In this document: positions 42,168 through 51,492 of the stretch, piece after piece
Layout of the letters: each line of letters begins with the position of its first letter
Numbering within the stretch: position 1 is the stretch's first letter
NCBI GenBank assembly: GCA_963821025.1
Contig: CAWGCG010000005.1
Span: 372,001 to 436,000 of the forward strand
Source: WHSW01 sp963821025
GTDB lineage: Bacteria; Actinomycetota; Thermoleophilia; Solirubrobacterales; 70-9
Length of the DNA stretch: 64,000 bases
Direction of reading: 5' to 3'
The notes under the pieces: model-generated
Database searches by the model: none
Seen by the model: only the letters and a program-made list of their open reading frames with translations
Told to the model about the DNA's origin: nothing
Made by a program: the position numbers and the translations under genes

Positions 42168-43235
42168 TCAGGCAGGTGCGCCGACGCCCACGAGCTCGGC
42201 CAAGCGCTCGATCGTGCGGATGCGCTCGGCGGCGTCGGTGTGAACCGGCGAGCAGATCAGCCGGTCGATCCCGGAGGCGGCGAGCCTGTCGAGCCGCGCG
42301 GCGACCTCGGCCTCCGAGCCGACGAGCGAGGTGGCGTCGACCAGCTCGTCGGGGATCGCCTTGTAGGCGGCCTCGCGGTCGCCGTCGAGGTAGAGCCGCT
42401 GGACCTCATCAGCGACCTCTCCGAAGCCGAACCGATGGGTGAGGTCGACGTAGAAGTTCGTCTCGCGTGAGCCCATCCCGCCCAGATAGAGCAGCAGCCC
42501 GGTGCGAACGACCGCGCGCGCGGTCTCGAGATCGCCGTCGATCGCCACCTGCAGCGACGGCGAGACCTCGAGGTCGGCACGGCTTCGCCCTCCCTTGGCG
42601 AAACCCGCCTCGAGGTGCTCGCCCCAGGTCTGCTCGAACGCATCGGCGCTGAAGAAGATCGGGATCCAGCCGTCGCAGATCTCCGCCGCCATCTCGACCG
42701 ACTTGCGCCCGATCGCGCCAACGAAGATCGGGATCTCGTCGCGGACCGGGTGAAAGTTGAGCTTCAGCGCCTTGCCCTCGCCCGTGCCCCCCTCGATCGG
42801 CAGCCGGTAGTGCTCGCCCGCGTGCTCGAGCGGACCCTCGCGGGCGATGATCTCGCGGACCACCTCGATGTACTCCCGGGTGCGCCCCCAGGGCTTCGCG
42901 TACTCGACCCCGTACCAACCCTCCGAGACCTGCGGCCCGGAGGGGCCGAAGCCGAAGATGAAGCGCCCGCCCGAGAGTGCGTCGATGGTCGCGCCGGCCA
43001 TCGCCGCCGCCGCCGGTGGTCGCGCCGGCACCTGCATGATCGCCGCGCCGAGCTTGATCCGCTCGGTCTGCGGGACCAGCCAGGAGAGCACCGAGACGAC
43101 GTCGGAGCCATAGGACTCGGCGACCCAGACCGAGTCGAACCCCGCCGACTCGGCGGCGCGCACGAGCTCCACAGCTTCGGCGCCTCGCGGGCCGATCCCC
43201 CAGTAGCCGAGGTTGATGCCCAGCTTCAGCGCCAC
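42168..43235 (-). CDS. LLM-class F420-dependent oxidoreductase
   Basis: A 355-residue luciferase-like protein: LGINLGYWGIGPRGAEAVEL, SVWVAESYGSDVVSVL, IKLGAAIMQVPARPPAAAAM and GGRFIFGFGPSGPQVSEGWY follow the actinobacterial F420-type pattern. The first two blocks form the strand with the non-prolyl cis peptide typical of the family. Its substrate is unknown. It ends the WS/DGAT-LLM gene pair, 9 bases after the acyltransferase stop, so both may act in one lipid or ketone pathway. Confidence 0.87.
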   Translation of the reverse strand: MALKLGINLGYWGIGPRGAEAVELVRAAESAGFDSVWVAESYGSDVVSVLSWLVPQTERIKLGAAIMQVPARPPAAAAMAGATIDALSGGRFIFGFGPSGPQVSEGWYGVEYAKPWGRTREYIEVVREIIAREGPLEHAGEHYRLPIEGGTGEGKALKLNFHPVRDEIPIFVGAIGRKSVEMAAEICDGWIPIFFSADAFEQTWGEHLEAGFAKGGRSRADLEVSPSLQVAIDGDLETARAVVRTGLLLYLGGMGSRETNFYVDLTHRFGFGEVADEVQRLYLDGDREAAYKAIPDELVDATSLVGSEAEVAARLDRLAASGIDRLICSPVHTDAAERIRTIERLAELVGVGAPA

Positions 43236-43244
43236 CGGCGCAAC

Positions 43245-44537
43245 CTAGAGGATCGCCGCCGCGCGCAGCTCCTCGAAGCTCGAGTCGACCGCGGCGGCGA
43301 GCTGCTCGACGCCGGGCAGCGCCTCGGGATCGGTGCAGAGCGAGACGGCCACCGTCCCGTTGCAGGAGATCGCCGAGACGCGCAGCGCGTGATGCATCGC
43401 CGGCTCAGCCACCGTGCACAGCCGCTGAACCCGTCGCCCGAGCACCGAGATCGCTCCGGGCGGCCCCGGCACGTTCGATACCGAGAGACTGAACTCGCGC
43501 GGCCCGGCGGCCAGCCGCTCCGCCACCCGCGCGAGCCTCGGCACCCGGGCGAGCGCGTGAAAGAAGTCGTAGAGCTCCTCGGCGTCGTCGAGGCGCTTTC
43601 GCCGCGAGGTCTCGAGCGCAATCAGGTCGAGACGGCGCAGGGGATCCGGCTGCGCCAGCGGCAGATCGACGTTGAGGAAGGAGTCGCGGTTGCCGAGGTC
43701 CGAGGCGTCGGGGTCGTGGCGGTGGAGGCTCACCGGGACCTGCGCGCGCAGGTGCCGGGCTCGGCGGCGATCGCCGCCGAGCCACTCGTGCAGGCCGCCG
43801 GCGAGCGTCGCCAGGAGCGTGTCGTTCACGGTTGCCGGCGCCGGGCGCGAGTGCCCGATCGCGCGCAGCTCGGCCAGCGGCATGGCCACCGCGACCAGGC
43901 AGCGACGGCTGCCGATCTCGCGATCGAGTCGCGAGCGCGAGGCGCGGGCGCCGAGCTCGCGGGCCAGAGCACCGGGCAGCCGCGCCGTCTCGCCGAAGCC
44001 CGAGCGGGACCTGGGGCCCGGAGGTGGGCGCCCCGACGCCGCCTCGCTCGGCGCCTCGGCGTCCCAGAGCAGCGCCTCGAGGAAGCGCAGCGAGGTGATC
44101 CCGTCGGCGAGCGCGTGGTGGATGCGCGCGACGATCGCCTCGCGCCCGTCGCCGAGTGGGCCGACCAAGTCGAGCGCCCACAGCGGCCGCGAGTGATCGA
44201 GGCGCTCGGACATGACCTCCCCCGCCGCCGCCCACAGGCCCGGCTCATCGATCCCTCGAGTGGACTCGCGTCGGGTGATCTGGGCGCCGACGTCGAAGCC
44301 CTCGTCGGCGACCCATGACCACTCGCCGCCGTCGAGCTCGAGCCGCTGGCGGGCGCGCGGCTCGCTCGCGACCCGGGCGCCGACCGCGGCGCGCAGGCGC
44401 TCGAGCTCGAGCTCGCGGTCGGCGGCCTCGAGCACCACGACCTTCATCGTGTGGCCTGCGATCGCCGCGCTCTCGAGCGCCAGGATCGCAGCGTCGTCCG
44501 GGCTCAACTGGTCGGCTGGGTCGGCCGGGTTGGCCAC
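43245..44537 (-). CDS. Wax ester synthase/diacylglycerol acyltransferase (WS/DGAT)
   Basis: A 430-residue acyltransferase. The catalytic motif HHxxxDG is present in RIHHALADGITSLRFLEALL, and the C-terminal half has PVSLHRHDPDASDLGNRDSF and SLSVSNVPGPPGAISVLGRR, typical of the bacterial bifunctional family that makes storage triacylglycerols or wax esters from acyl-CoA. I chose the GTG at 44537, just before PADPADQLSPDDAAILALES; the longer ORF upstream is Arg-rich noise. Cytoplasmic, probably on lipid bodies. Confidence 0.88.
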   Translation of the reverse strand: MANPADPADQLSPDDAAILALESAAIAGHTMKVVVLEAADRELELERLRAAVGARVASEPRARQRLELDGGEWSWVADEGFDVGAQITRRESTRGIDEPGLWAAAGEVMSERLDHSRPLWALDLVGPLGDGREAIVARIHHALADGITSLRFLEALLWDAEAPSEAASGRPPPGPRSRSGFGETARLPGALARELGARASRSRLDREIGSRRCLVAVAMPLAELRAIGHSRPAPATVNDTLLATLAGGLHEWLGGDRRRARHLRAQVPVSLHRHDPDASDLGNRDSFLNVDLPLAQPDPLRRLDLIALETSRRKRLDDAEELYDFFHALARVPRLARVAERLAAGPREFSLSVSNVPGPPGAISVLGRRVQRLCTVAEPAMHHALRVSAISCNGTVAVSLCTDPEALPGVEQLAAAVDSSFEELRAAAIL

Positions 44538-44614
44538 GCACCAACCGTAGACCGCCGGGGCGACTTTCTCTCGGATAGCGGCTGAAACTCGCCCCGGCGG
44601 GCTGGCGCCGCGGC

Positions 44615-45265
44615 TCAGCGCAGCGGGGTCGAGTCGAGCCCCTCGCGCAGCGCCTGCGGCGACTCGAACACCGCGACCGCGCCGGCGCCGAGCAACTCCG
44701 CCTCGCCGAAGCCGCCGCTGAGCAGGCCGATCGTCTTCAGCTCCGCGCGGCTGGCGGCCTCCACGTCCCACGTCGTGTCGCCGACCATCACCGCCGAGAG
44801 CTCGGCGGCCTCGCGCATCGCCACCGTGACCAGATCCGGCGCCGGCTTTGCCTGATCGACGTCGTCAGCCGTCGTCCACGCGTCGGCGAGCTCCCGCGCA
44901 TCGAGCAGCTCGACGTAGTGCTCGACCTCCTCGGCCTTCGCCGAGCTCGCCAGGACCACCGTGTGAGCACGCGCCTTGAGCTCGACGATCAGCTCGCGGG
45001 CGCCCGCCAGCGGCCGGACCTCGTCGATCAGCTCCGCGAAGAGGCGCGCCTCGGCATCGCGGACGCCGTCGCCGCACCGCGATTCGACCTCCTCGCCGGC
45101 GACCGCGGCGACCAGCTGCTCACCGCCCATCCCGATATGGCGGTGAACCCGCCACAGCGCCGGGGTCACGTCGTGCTCGCGAAAGGCCCGGTACCAGGCG
45201 ATCGCGTGGTGATAGTTGGAGTCGACGAGGGTGCCGTCGATGTCGAGGATCGCCGCGGCGGCCAC
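44615..45265 (-). CDS. HAD-superfamily phosphatase (phosphoglycolate phosphatase-like)
   Basis: A 216-residue HAD hydrolase: AAILDIDGTLVDSNYHHAIA with the DxD nucleophile pair, VVLASSAKAEEVEHYVELLD (motif II serine), AKPAPDLV (motif III lysine) and VMVGDTTWDVEAASRA (motif IV). The C1 cap is typical of PGP and beta-phosphoglucomutase-type enzymes. Substrate not predictable; a small phosphate ester is likely. GTG start at 45265. Confidence 0.88.
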   Translation of the reverse strand: MAAAAILDIDGTLVDSNYHHAIAWYRAFREHDVTPALWRVHRHIGMGGEQLVAAVAGEEVESRCGDGVRDAEARLFAELIDEVRPLAGARELIVELKARAHTVVLASSAKAEEVEHYVELLDARELADAWTTADDVDQAKPAPDLVTVAMREAAELSAVMVGDTTWDVEAASRAELKTIGLLSGGFGEAELLGAGAVAVFESPQALREGLDSTPLR

Positions 45266-45309
45266 ATCGGGGTGCTACCCGCCAAGCCGCCGCGGCGAAC
45301 TCGAACGCG

Positions 45310-46293
45310 CTACTCGATATACCCGTACTCCTGCAGATACGCCTGGGCGGCGTCCTCGGGCTTCTCCTTGTCGATGTCGACTCGGGCGTTGAGCTCCTGT
45401 AGGACCTCCAGCGAGAGGTTCGACTGCACCTTCTCGATCGTCTCGCCGAAGTCGGGACCGGCCTCGTCGGCCGCCTCCTGGCTGGCGATGAAGATCACGT
45501 TTCCGGCCGGGAGCAATTGCTGGTCGTCCTCGAGCGTCGTGTAGTCGTCGGAGACGAACAGCTGCGCGTCGGTCGTGAACACGATCGAGAGGTCGGCGTC
45601 GCCCTTGTCGAGCACCTCGTAGCGAAGGCCGATGTCGACGGGCGTGAACTTGGCGAACTCGAGCCCGTAGTTCTGCTCGAGCCCGACCAGGCAGTCGATC
45701 CGCTGGCGACACTCGGGCGAGCCGTAGAGCGTCAGGTCCTGTGACTTGCCCTCGAGGTCGGAGATCTTGCTCACCCCGAGCTCGTCGGCGGTCTCGGTCA
45801 GCAGCCCGACCGCATTCGCACTCGAGAACGAGGTTGGCGGATAGGCGACCAGCCCCTTGTCGGCGAAGTCCTGCTTCGTCTGCTCGAACGCAGCCTGCGC
45901 GTCGCCCGGGACGTCCTCGGGCGCGAACTTGAAGAACGACGTCAGCGCGGTCGAGGTGTATTCCGGATAGCCGCTGATCTCGCCGTTCTCGAGCGCCTTC
46001 AGCGCGATGAACTCATCGCCCAAGTTGAGGTCGGTCGAGACGTCATACCCGGCGGCCTCGAGCGCCTGTGCGTAGATCTCGCCGAGGATGTACTGCTCGG
46101 TGAAGTTCTTCGAACCGATCGTCAGCGAGACCCCGTTGTTGTCGGGATTCTCCTCGATCAGATCGCCGCTGGTCTCGCTGCCGCTGTCGCTGCTGTCACT
46201 CTCGTCGTCGCTGCCGCAGGCCGCGAAGGCGAACGCGAGAACGAGCGCAGCGAGCAAGGCGAATAGCCCCTTGTATCGGGCCTTGGTGCTCAT
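45310..46293 (-). CDS. Osmoprotectant ABC transporter substrate-binding lipoprotein (OpuAC/OsmF type)
   Basis: A 327-residue lipoprotein. The signal LLAALVLAFAFAACGSDDES carries a lipobox with the lipidated cysteine, and a Ser/Asp-rich linker follows. SLTIGSKNFTEQYILGEIYA and TDLNLGDEFIALKALENGEI, GYPEYTSTALT match glycine betaine/choline-binding proteins of the QAT family. A GGGAGGA ribosome-binding site precedes the ATG at 46293. It is the last gene of a complete importer operon (ATPase, two permeases, binding protein). Confidence 0.92.
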   Translation of the reverse strand: MSTKARYKGLFALLAALVLAFAFAACGSDDESDSSDSGSETSGDLIEENPDNNGVSLTIGSKNFTEQYILGEIYAQALEAAGYDVSTDLNLGDEFIALKALENGEISGYPEYTSTALTSFFKFAPEDVPGDAQAAFEQTKQDFADKGLVAYPPTSFSSANAVGLLTETADELGVSKISDLEGKSQDLTLYGSPECRQRIDCLVGLEQNYGLEFAKFTPVDIGLRYEVLDKGDADLSIVFTTDAQLFVSDDYTTLEDDQQLLPAGNVIFIASQEAADEAGPDFGETIEKVQSNLSLEVLQELNARVDIDKEKPEDAAQAYLQEYGYIE

Positions 46294-46348
46294 CTTGGGG
46301 TGATCCTCCCTCTTAGGTGACCTTCCGCGAGTTCGCGGTCTGCGGATC

Positions 46349-47086
46349 CTACGCGCTTGCGCGGGCGGTCTCACGCTGGACCTCCAGGCCGCGCGGAGTG
46401 AGCAAACGCTGGATGCCTGCAAGGGCCAGCTCGAAGGCGAGCGCCAGCAGGGCGACCAGGATCGCGCCGGCGAGCACGCCCTCATCGCCATAGACGTTGC
46501 GGTTGATGATGAAGTCGCCGAGGGTGAGCACGCCCGCGAGCGGAGCGATCGTCGCGGTGGCGACGATGTTCACCGCCGAGGTGCGTACCCCGCTCATGAT
46601 CGTCGGGACCGCCAACGGCAACTCGACCTTGCGGATCACCTCGAGCTCGGTCATGCCGACGCCACGCGCGGCCTCGACTGCTCCCGGGTCTACCTGTCGC
46701 ATGCCGACGAACGCGTTGGTCAGGATCGGTGGGATCCCGAGCACCATCAGGGCGACCGTCACGTTGATCACCCCGACGCCGATGAACGCCGCCATGAACG
46801 CGATCAACGCGAGCTCGGGAATCGCCCGCCCGGCGTTGCCGACGGCGACCGCGAGCAGCTCGCCCGTGCCGCGGTGACCGAAGTACAGGCCCACGGGAAG
46901 GGCGATGGCCACGGCCACGGCCAAAGCAAACAGACTGATCCAGATCTGGGTGGACATCAGCTCCCAGACCTGGTCGAGCCCGCCGACCTGGACGCCGCCA
47001 CCGACCGCTTCGCGCGGTTCGAAGATGAACTGGATCGCGCCCCCGAAACTGTCGAGGAAGGACGCCGGCGCCAGGACGACGCTCAC
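46349..47086 (-). CDS. Osmoprotectant ABC transporter permease
   Basis: A 245-residue MetI-like permease with ~5-6 transmembrane helices. IWISLFALAVAVAIALPVGL starts the membrane part, and the coupling-helix motif EAARGVGMTELEVIRKVELP contacts the ATPase. The GTG at 47086 overlaps the upstream permease stop (GTGA). A start at 47107 is possible. Works with the neighbouring permease as a heterodimeric channel for glycine betaine or a related solute. Confidence 0.9.
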   Translation of the reverse strand: MSVVLAPASFLDSFGGAIQFIFEPREAVGGGVQVGGLDQVWELMSTQIWISLFALAVAVAIALPVGLYFGHRGTGELLAVAVGNAGRAIPELALIAFMAAFIGVGVINVTVALMVLGIPPILTNAFVGMRQVDPGAVEAARGVGMTELEVIRKVELPLAVPTIMSGVRTSAVNIVATATIAPLAGVLTLGDFIINRNVYGDEGVLAGAILVALLALAFELALAGIQRLLTPRGLEVQRETARASA

Positions 47087-47820
47087 AGCGGACGCACCTT
47101 TCGCCACGGGGCAAGAAGCCGCTGGGCGCCGACCAGCAACCCGTCGAAGCCGATTGCGATCAAGATCGCGAGCAACCCCGCGACGACGATGCCGGTCTTG
47201 AAGGTGAGGTCGCTGTAGATCTCGGCGCCGAGCCCGCCGGCGCCCGCGAACACCGCCAAGGTCGCGATCGCCACGGTCGAGACGGTCGCGATTCGCAGCC
47301 CGGCGATGATCTCGGGCAGGGCCAGCGGCAGCTCGACCCGCCAGAGCAGCTGGCGCGGGGTCATCCCCATGCCGGCGCCCGCGTCGCGGACCGCGTCGGG
47401 CACGTTGGCCAGCCCGGTGACGATGTTGCGATAGATGATCTGCAGCGTGTAAAGCGTGAGCGCGATGATCGCGGTGACCGTGCCCCGGCCTGTGATCGGC
47501 AACAGCAGCGAGAACAGCGCGATGCTGGGCAGCGTGTACAGGACCCCGGTGGCCCCGGTGAAGGTCGGGATCAAAAAGCGCCTGCGATGCGAGAGCACCG
47601 CCATCGCAAAGGCGATGATGAAGCCGAAGACGACCGAGAGACTGACCAGAAGGATGTGCTCGAGCAGCGGGCCAACGTAGCGGTCGAAGTTGTCGATCGC
47701 CCAGCCGATGCAGACGGTGTTGTTGTCGGCAACGCAGGTCGCGTCGGTCGCCTGCGACGGGTCGCGGACGAAGCCGTCGCCCTGGGCGACTGGCAGCAGC
47801 GCTGTCGCCGCAGCGATCAA
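47083..47820 (-). CDS. Osmoprotectant ABC transporter permease
   Basis: A 245-residue MetI-like permease. An N-terminal extracytoplasmic segment with two cysteines (TCVADNNTVCIGW) precedes the membrane core HILLVSLSVVFGFIIAFAMA, and DAGAGMGMTPRQLLWRVELP is the ATPase-coupling motif. It begins with TTG seven bases after the ATPase stop and overlaps the next permease by four bases. Confidence 0.9.
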   Translation of the reverse strand: MIAAATALLPVAQGDGFVRDPSQATDATCVADNNTVCIGWAIDNFDRYVGPLLEHILLVSLSVVFGFIIAFAMAVLSHRRRFLIPTFTGATGVLYTLPSIALFSLLLPITGRGTVTAIIALTLYTLQIIYRNIVTGLANVPDAVRDAGAGMGMTPRQLLWRVELPLALPEIIAGLRIATVSTVAIATLAVFAGAGGLGAEIYSDLTFKTGIVVAGLLAILIAIGFDGLLVGAQRLLAPWRKVRPL

Positions 47821-47827
47821 CGGCGTC

Positions 47828-49015
47828 CTAGCCGAGCGGGCGCTCGGCGGCGGAATGCTCGTCGGTGAGCGCCTCGTCGGAGGTCAGGAACTCGGAGATG
47901 ATCTCAACCGAGAGCACCCCGGCGATCGCGCCACGGGCATCGACGACCGGGGCGTAGCGCGTCTCGGCCTGGAGCAGATCCGAGAGGGCGTCGCGCATCA
48001 CGTCGTCGCGGTCGAGGATCGGGTCAGGCGATGCGTCGGGGCGGGCGGGGACCGTCTCGCGGGCGAGGTCGGCCGGCGAAAGCCAGCCGATCGGCCGGCG
48101 CTCGGCGTCGATCACGAGCGCGTGCGGAACCTCGGCGCCCTCGAGCTTGGCGCGAACCTCGGCCGTGGCCTGGCCGATGTGGGCCAGCGGCGCCTCCCAG
48201 AGGCTGATTTCGCCGACCCGCAACAGCGCCAGCCGCTTGAGCGCTCGGTCGGCGCCGACGAAGTCCTCGACGAAGCCGTCGGCGGGCGCCATCAGGAGCT
48301 CCGCCGGGGTCGCGTATTGAGCCAGCTTGCCGCCCTCGTGCAGGATCGCGATTCGGTCGCCCATCTTGATCGCCTCGTCGATGTCGTGAGTGACGAAGAG
48401 GATCGTCTTGCGCAGATCGGCCTGCAGTCGCAGGAACTCATTCTGGAGGCGCTCGCGGTTGATCGGGTCGACGGCCCCAAAGGGCTCGTCCATCAGCATC
48501 ACCCCGGGGTTGGCCGCCAGCGCGCGGGCGACCCCGACCCGCTGCTGCTGGCCGCCCGATAGCTGCGCCGGGTAGCGCTCGCCGAGCTCGGGATCGAGCC
48601 CGATCAGGCCGACCAGCTCGGTTACCCGGCTGTCGGTGCGCTCGCGCTCCCAGCCGATCAGGTTGGGCACGGTGGCAATGTTCTGGGCGATCGTTCGATG
48701 CGGGAACAGCCCGATCTGCTGAATCACGTAACCGACCTCTCGGCGGAGCTGAGCGGGCGAGCGCTCGCGGACCGAGCTGCCGCCGATCAGCACATCGCCC
48801 TCGGTGATCTCGACCATCCGGTTGGCCATCCGCATCGCGGTGGTCTTGCCACAACCCGAGGGCCCGACAAGCACGCAGATCTCTCCGGCCCCGACCTCGA
48901 GGCTGAGCGCTTCGACCGCGGCGCGATCGGCGCCGGGGTAGCGCTTCGTCGTCTCCCGGAACTCGACCGAGAGCGCTTCGCCGGCTTCCAGTCTCGCGGC
49001 GTCGCCCTGCTCCAC
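47828..49015 (-). CDS. Osmoprotectant ABC transporter ATPase with CBS domains (ProV/OpuCA type)
   Basis: A 395-residue ATPase: VEFRETTKRYPGADRAAVEA, Walker A VLVGPSGCGKTTAMRMANRM, signature LSGGQQQRVGVARALA, Walker B VMLMDEPFGAVDP, H-loop VTHDIDEA. The C-terminal ~120 residues are a CBS pair (PLAHIGQATAEVRAKL... and PILDRDDVMRDALSDLLQAE), known in this family to sense ionic strength or second messengers such as cyclic-di-AMP. GTG at 49015 chosen. First gene of the importer operon. Confidence 0.93.
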   Translation of the reverse strand: MEQGDAARLEAGEALSVEFRETTKRYPGADRAAVEALSLEVGAGEICVLVGPSGCGKTTAMRMANRMVEITEGDVLIGGSSVRERSPAQLRREVGYVIQQIGLFPHRTIAQNIATVPNLIGWERERTDSRVTELVGLIGLDPELGERYPAQLSGGQQQRVGVARALAANPGVMLMDEPFGAVDPINRERLQNEFLRLQADLRKTILFVTHDIDEAIKMGDRIAILHEGGKLAQYATPAELLMAPADGFVEDFVGADRALKRLALLRVGEISLWEAPLAHIGQATAEVRAKLEGAEVPHALVIDAERRPIGWLSPADLARETVPARPDASPDPILDRDDVMRDALSDLLQAETRYAPVVDARGAIAGVLSVEIISEFLTSDEALTDEHSAAERPLG

Positions 49016-49055
49016 AGGCGCCGATCCTATCGAGCGCTGGCATAGGGTCTCGCCG

Positions 49056-50504
49056 GTGGAGGGCAAGTCCCGCAGCCTCAGAGCAGCCTGGTGGGTGCTG
49101 GCGGGCTCGTGCACCGGTCTGTTCGTGCTGATGCTCGATTCGACCGTGGTGACGCTGGCGTTGCCTCGCATCCGAGACGACCTCGGCGCCTCGGTCGACG
49201 GGCTGCAGTGGATCCAGAACGCCTACCTGCTCACCCTGGCCGCGAGTGTCGTCACCGCCGGGCGGCTCGGCGACATCCGTGGCCGCCGGCGCGTCTTCAT
49301 CGCCGGGATGGCGATCTTTGCGGCGGGATCGTTACTGGCCGGCTCGGCGACCTCGATCGAGCTGCTGGTCGCGGGCCGGGTCGCCCAGGGCATTGGCGGG
49401 GCGGCCCTGCTGTCCCTGTCTCTGGCGCTGATCGCGCACGCCTTTCCCGCCGAGCTCCAACCGCGCGCGCTCGGGATCTGGACCGCTGTCTCGGCGGTCG
49501 CCCTGGCGCTTGGTCCGCTGATCGGCGGCCTCCTGATCGACGCGGCGAGCTGGCGCTGGATCTTTTTCATCAATGTGCCGGTGGCCGCTGTCGGGATCGC
49601 GATCCTGCTGCTTCGCGGCGGCGAGTCGCGCGACCCGGCGGCGCCGCCGCGTGTCGACGTCGCCGGTGTCAGCCTGCTCTCGCTCGGGCTGTTCGCGGTG
49701 GTCTTCGCGCTCGTGCAAGCTGACGAGTGGGGGCCGGGCTCGGGCCGCACGCTTGGACTGCTTGCAGGCGGCGCAGCGATCCTGGTCGCGTTCTGGAAGC
49801 TCGAGGGCCGCGTCGCCTCGCCGCTGGTCGACTTCACCCTGTTTCGAAACGGTCCGTATCTGGGCGCCAGCGCCGCTGCCTTCGCCCTCGTCGGCTCCTA
49901 CTGGGCGGTGATGTACTTCGAGCCCCAGTACCTGCAGTCCGCGCTCGGCTACTCCGCGATCGCTGCGGGTGCGCTGATCCTGCCGATCACCGCGCCGATG
50001 GCGTTTTTTTCGCCCTTCTCGGGGTTTCTGATCGGCCGCTTCGGAGCGCGCCGGACGATGACCTTCGGGATGCTCGTCGCGCTGGCCGGCCTGGTCGCTC
50101 TGGCGCTCGGGCAGGACTCGGGGTCCTACGGCGGCCTGCTGCCGGGATTCCTCGGCTTCGGCATCTCGCTGGCGCTGGTCTACGCGCCGATGTCGACCGC
50201 CGCGATGGCCGCGATGCCGGCGGAGAAGGTCGGAATCGCCGCCGGGGTGCTGGCGATGGACCGGGTGCTCGCCGGGGCCCTGTTGCTGGCGATCACCGCG
50301 GCCGTCTTCCAGGGGGCGCTGCCCGCCGGAGCCGATCCGACCGCCTCGGCGCAGTTCGGATCGGCGGTCGCCGACGCGCTTTGGCCCGCGATCGTCGTGG
50401 TCGCGGTCGGTGCGCTGCTCACCTGGCTGTTGGTCCGCGATCCTGATCACCCGGCGGGCACCGAAGGCGCGCACGCCCACCGCCACCACCGCTTCCACCT
50501 CTGA
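49056..50504 (+). CDS. MFS drug exporter, DHA2 (EmrB/QacA) family, 14 TM
   Basis: A 482-residue transporter with 14 predicted helices. Motif D1 (LDSTVVTLALPRIRDDLGAS) in helix 1, motif A (GRLGDIRGRRRVF) after helix 2, and motif C-like GPLIGGLLIDAASWRWIFFI typify the 14-TM drug:H+ antiporters. The C-terminal tail is His-rich (GAHAHRHHRFHL), which is unusual and could bind metal. GTG start at 49056, divergent from the ABC ATPase with only 40 bases between start codons. Confidence 0.9.
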   Translation: MEGKSRSLRAAWWVLAGSCTGLFVLMLDSTVVTLALPRIRDDLGASVDGLQWIQNAYLLTLAASVVTAGRLGDIRGRRRVFIAGMAIFAAGSLLAGSATSIELLVAGRVAQGIGGAALLSLSLALIAHAFPAELQPRALGIWTAVSAVALALGPLIGGLLIDAASWRWIFFINVPVAAVGIAILLLRGGESRDPAAPPRVDVAGVSLLSLGLFAVVFALVQADEWGPGSGRTLGLLAGGAAILVAFWKLEGRVASPLVDFTLFRNGPYLGASAAAFALVGSYWAVMYFEPQYLQSALGYSAIAAGALILPITAPMAFFSPFSGFLIGRFGARRTMTFGMLVALAGLVALALGQDSGSYGGLLPGFLGFGISLALVYAPMSTAAMAAMPAEKVGIAAGVLAMDRVLAGALLLAITAAVFQGALPAGADPTASAQFGSAVADALWPAIVVVAVGALLTWLLVRDPDHPAGTEGAHAHRHHRFHL

Positions 50505-50523
50505 CACGGTTAAGCACCGAGCA

Positions 50524-51468
50524 ATGCCCGATCCATTGAAGCCGTCCCGAGAGACGATCGCCAGACGCCGCCGCGCCGCGCTCGCGGGCGCTGCCGCGGT
50601 CGCCTTCGCCCTGGGAACGCTGACCGGCTCCGGCTCCGGGGCGCCGGATGATGGAGCCTCGCCCGACGCCGAGATCGAGCGCCCCGAGCTTCCCCGGGGC
50701 GGATACAGCCTGCTGCCCGAGCACCGCCTGGTCGCCTTTTACGGCGCCCCCGGGAGCCCCGAGCTCGGCGCGCTCGGGATCGGCCCGCCCGCGCGGGCGA
50801 GCGACCGCCTGCTCGATCAAGCGGCGGCCTATAACGGCAACCGGCCCGTGCTGCCCGTGCTCGAGTTGATCGCCACGGTCGCGGCCGCGGACCCGGGTGA
50901 GGACGGCGACTATGTCCTGCGCGAGTCCGATGCGGTGATTCGCCGCTATCTCGCCGAGGCCAGACGCCGGCGCGCCATCCTGTTGTTGGACATCCAGCCG
51001 GGGCGGGCGGAGTTCGCCGACGAGATCGAGCGCCTCGAGCCATACCTGCGCGAGCCCGACGTCGGCCTCGCGCTCGACCCCGAGTGGCACGTCGGCCCGA
51101 CCGAGGTCCCGGGCCAGGTGATCGGCTCGGTCGACGCCGAGACGATCAACCGGATCTCCGCCGAGCTCTCGGCGACCGTCCGGCGCCTCCACCTTCCCGA
51201 GAAGCTGTTGGTGATCCACCAGTTCACCGAGGGCATGGTCTCCGACCGCGAGCGGTTGCGCGACCGGTCCGAGCTCGCGACGGTCATAAACGTCGACGGG
51301 TTCGGCGACCCGGCGAACAAGATCGCCAAGTACCGCGAGCTGCACCCCTCGACCGCGAGCCCGGTGGGTTCGGGGTTCAAGCTCTTCTACAACGAGGACC
51401 TCGACCTGATGTCGCCCGAGCAGGTCCTGAAGCTGAAGCCGAAGCCCGACCTGGTCGTTTACGAGTAG
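50524..51468 (+). CDS. Exported protein of unknown function, 314 aa (TIM-barrel-like)
   Basis: An N-terminal basic stretch (ETIARRRRAALAGAAAVAFALG) leads into a signal anchor or signal peptide, then a low-complexity linker and a ~240-residue domain: HRLVAFYGAPGSPELGALGI, ILLLDIQPGRAEFADEIERL, VGLALDPEWHVGPTEVPGQV, KLLVIHQFTEGMV. The alternating strand-helix pattern with acidic strand ends suggests a TIM barrel, possibly a glycoside-hydrolase relative. I cannot assign an activity. It follows the MFS gene by 19 bases in the same direction. Confidence 0.75.
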   Translation: MPDPLKPSRETIARRRRAALAGAAAVAFALGTLTGSGSGAPDDGASPDAEIERPELPRGGYSLLPEHRLVAFYGAPGSPELGALGIGPPARASDRLLDQAAAYNGNRPVLPVLELIATVAAADPGEDGDYVLRESDAVIRRYLAEARRRRAILLLDIQPGRAEFADEIERLEPYLREPDVGLALDPEWHVGPTEVPGQVIGSVDAETINRISAELSATVRRLHLPEKLLVIHQFTEGMVSDRERLRDRSELATVINVDGFGDPANKIAKYRELHPSTASPVGSGFKLFYNEDLDLMSPEQVLKLKPKPDLVVYE

Positions 51469-51492
51469 GCCCGAGCCCGCCCCGCCAGGCGC

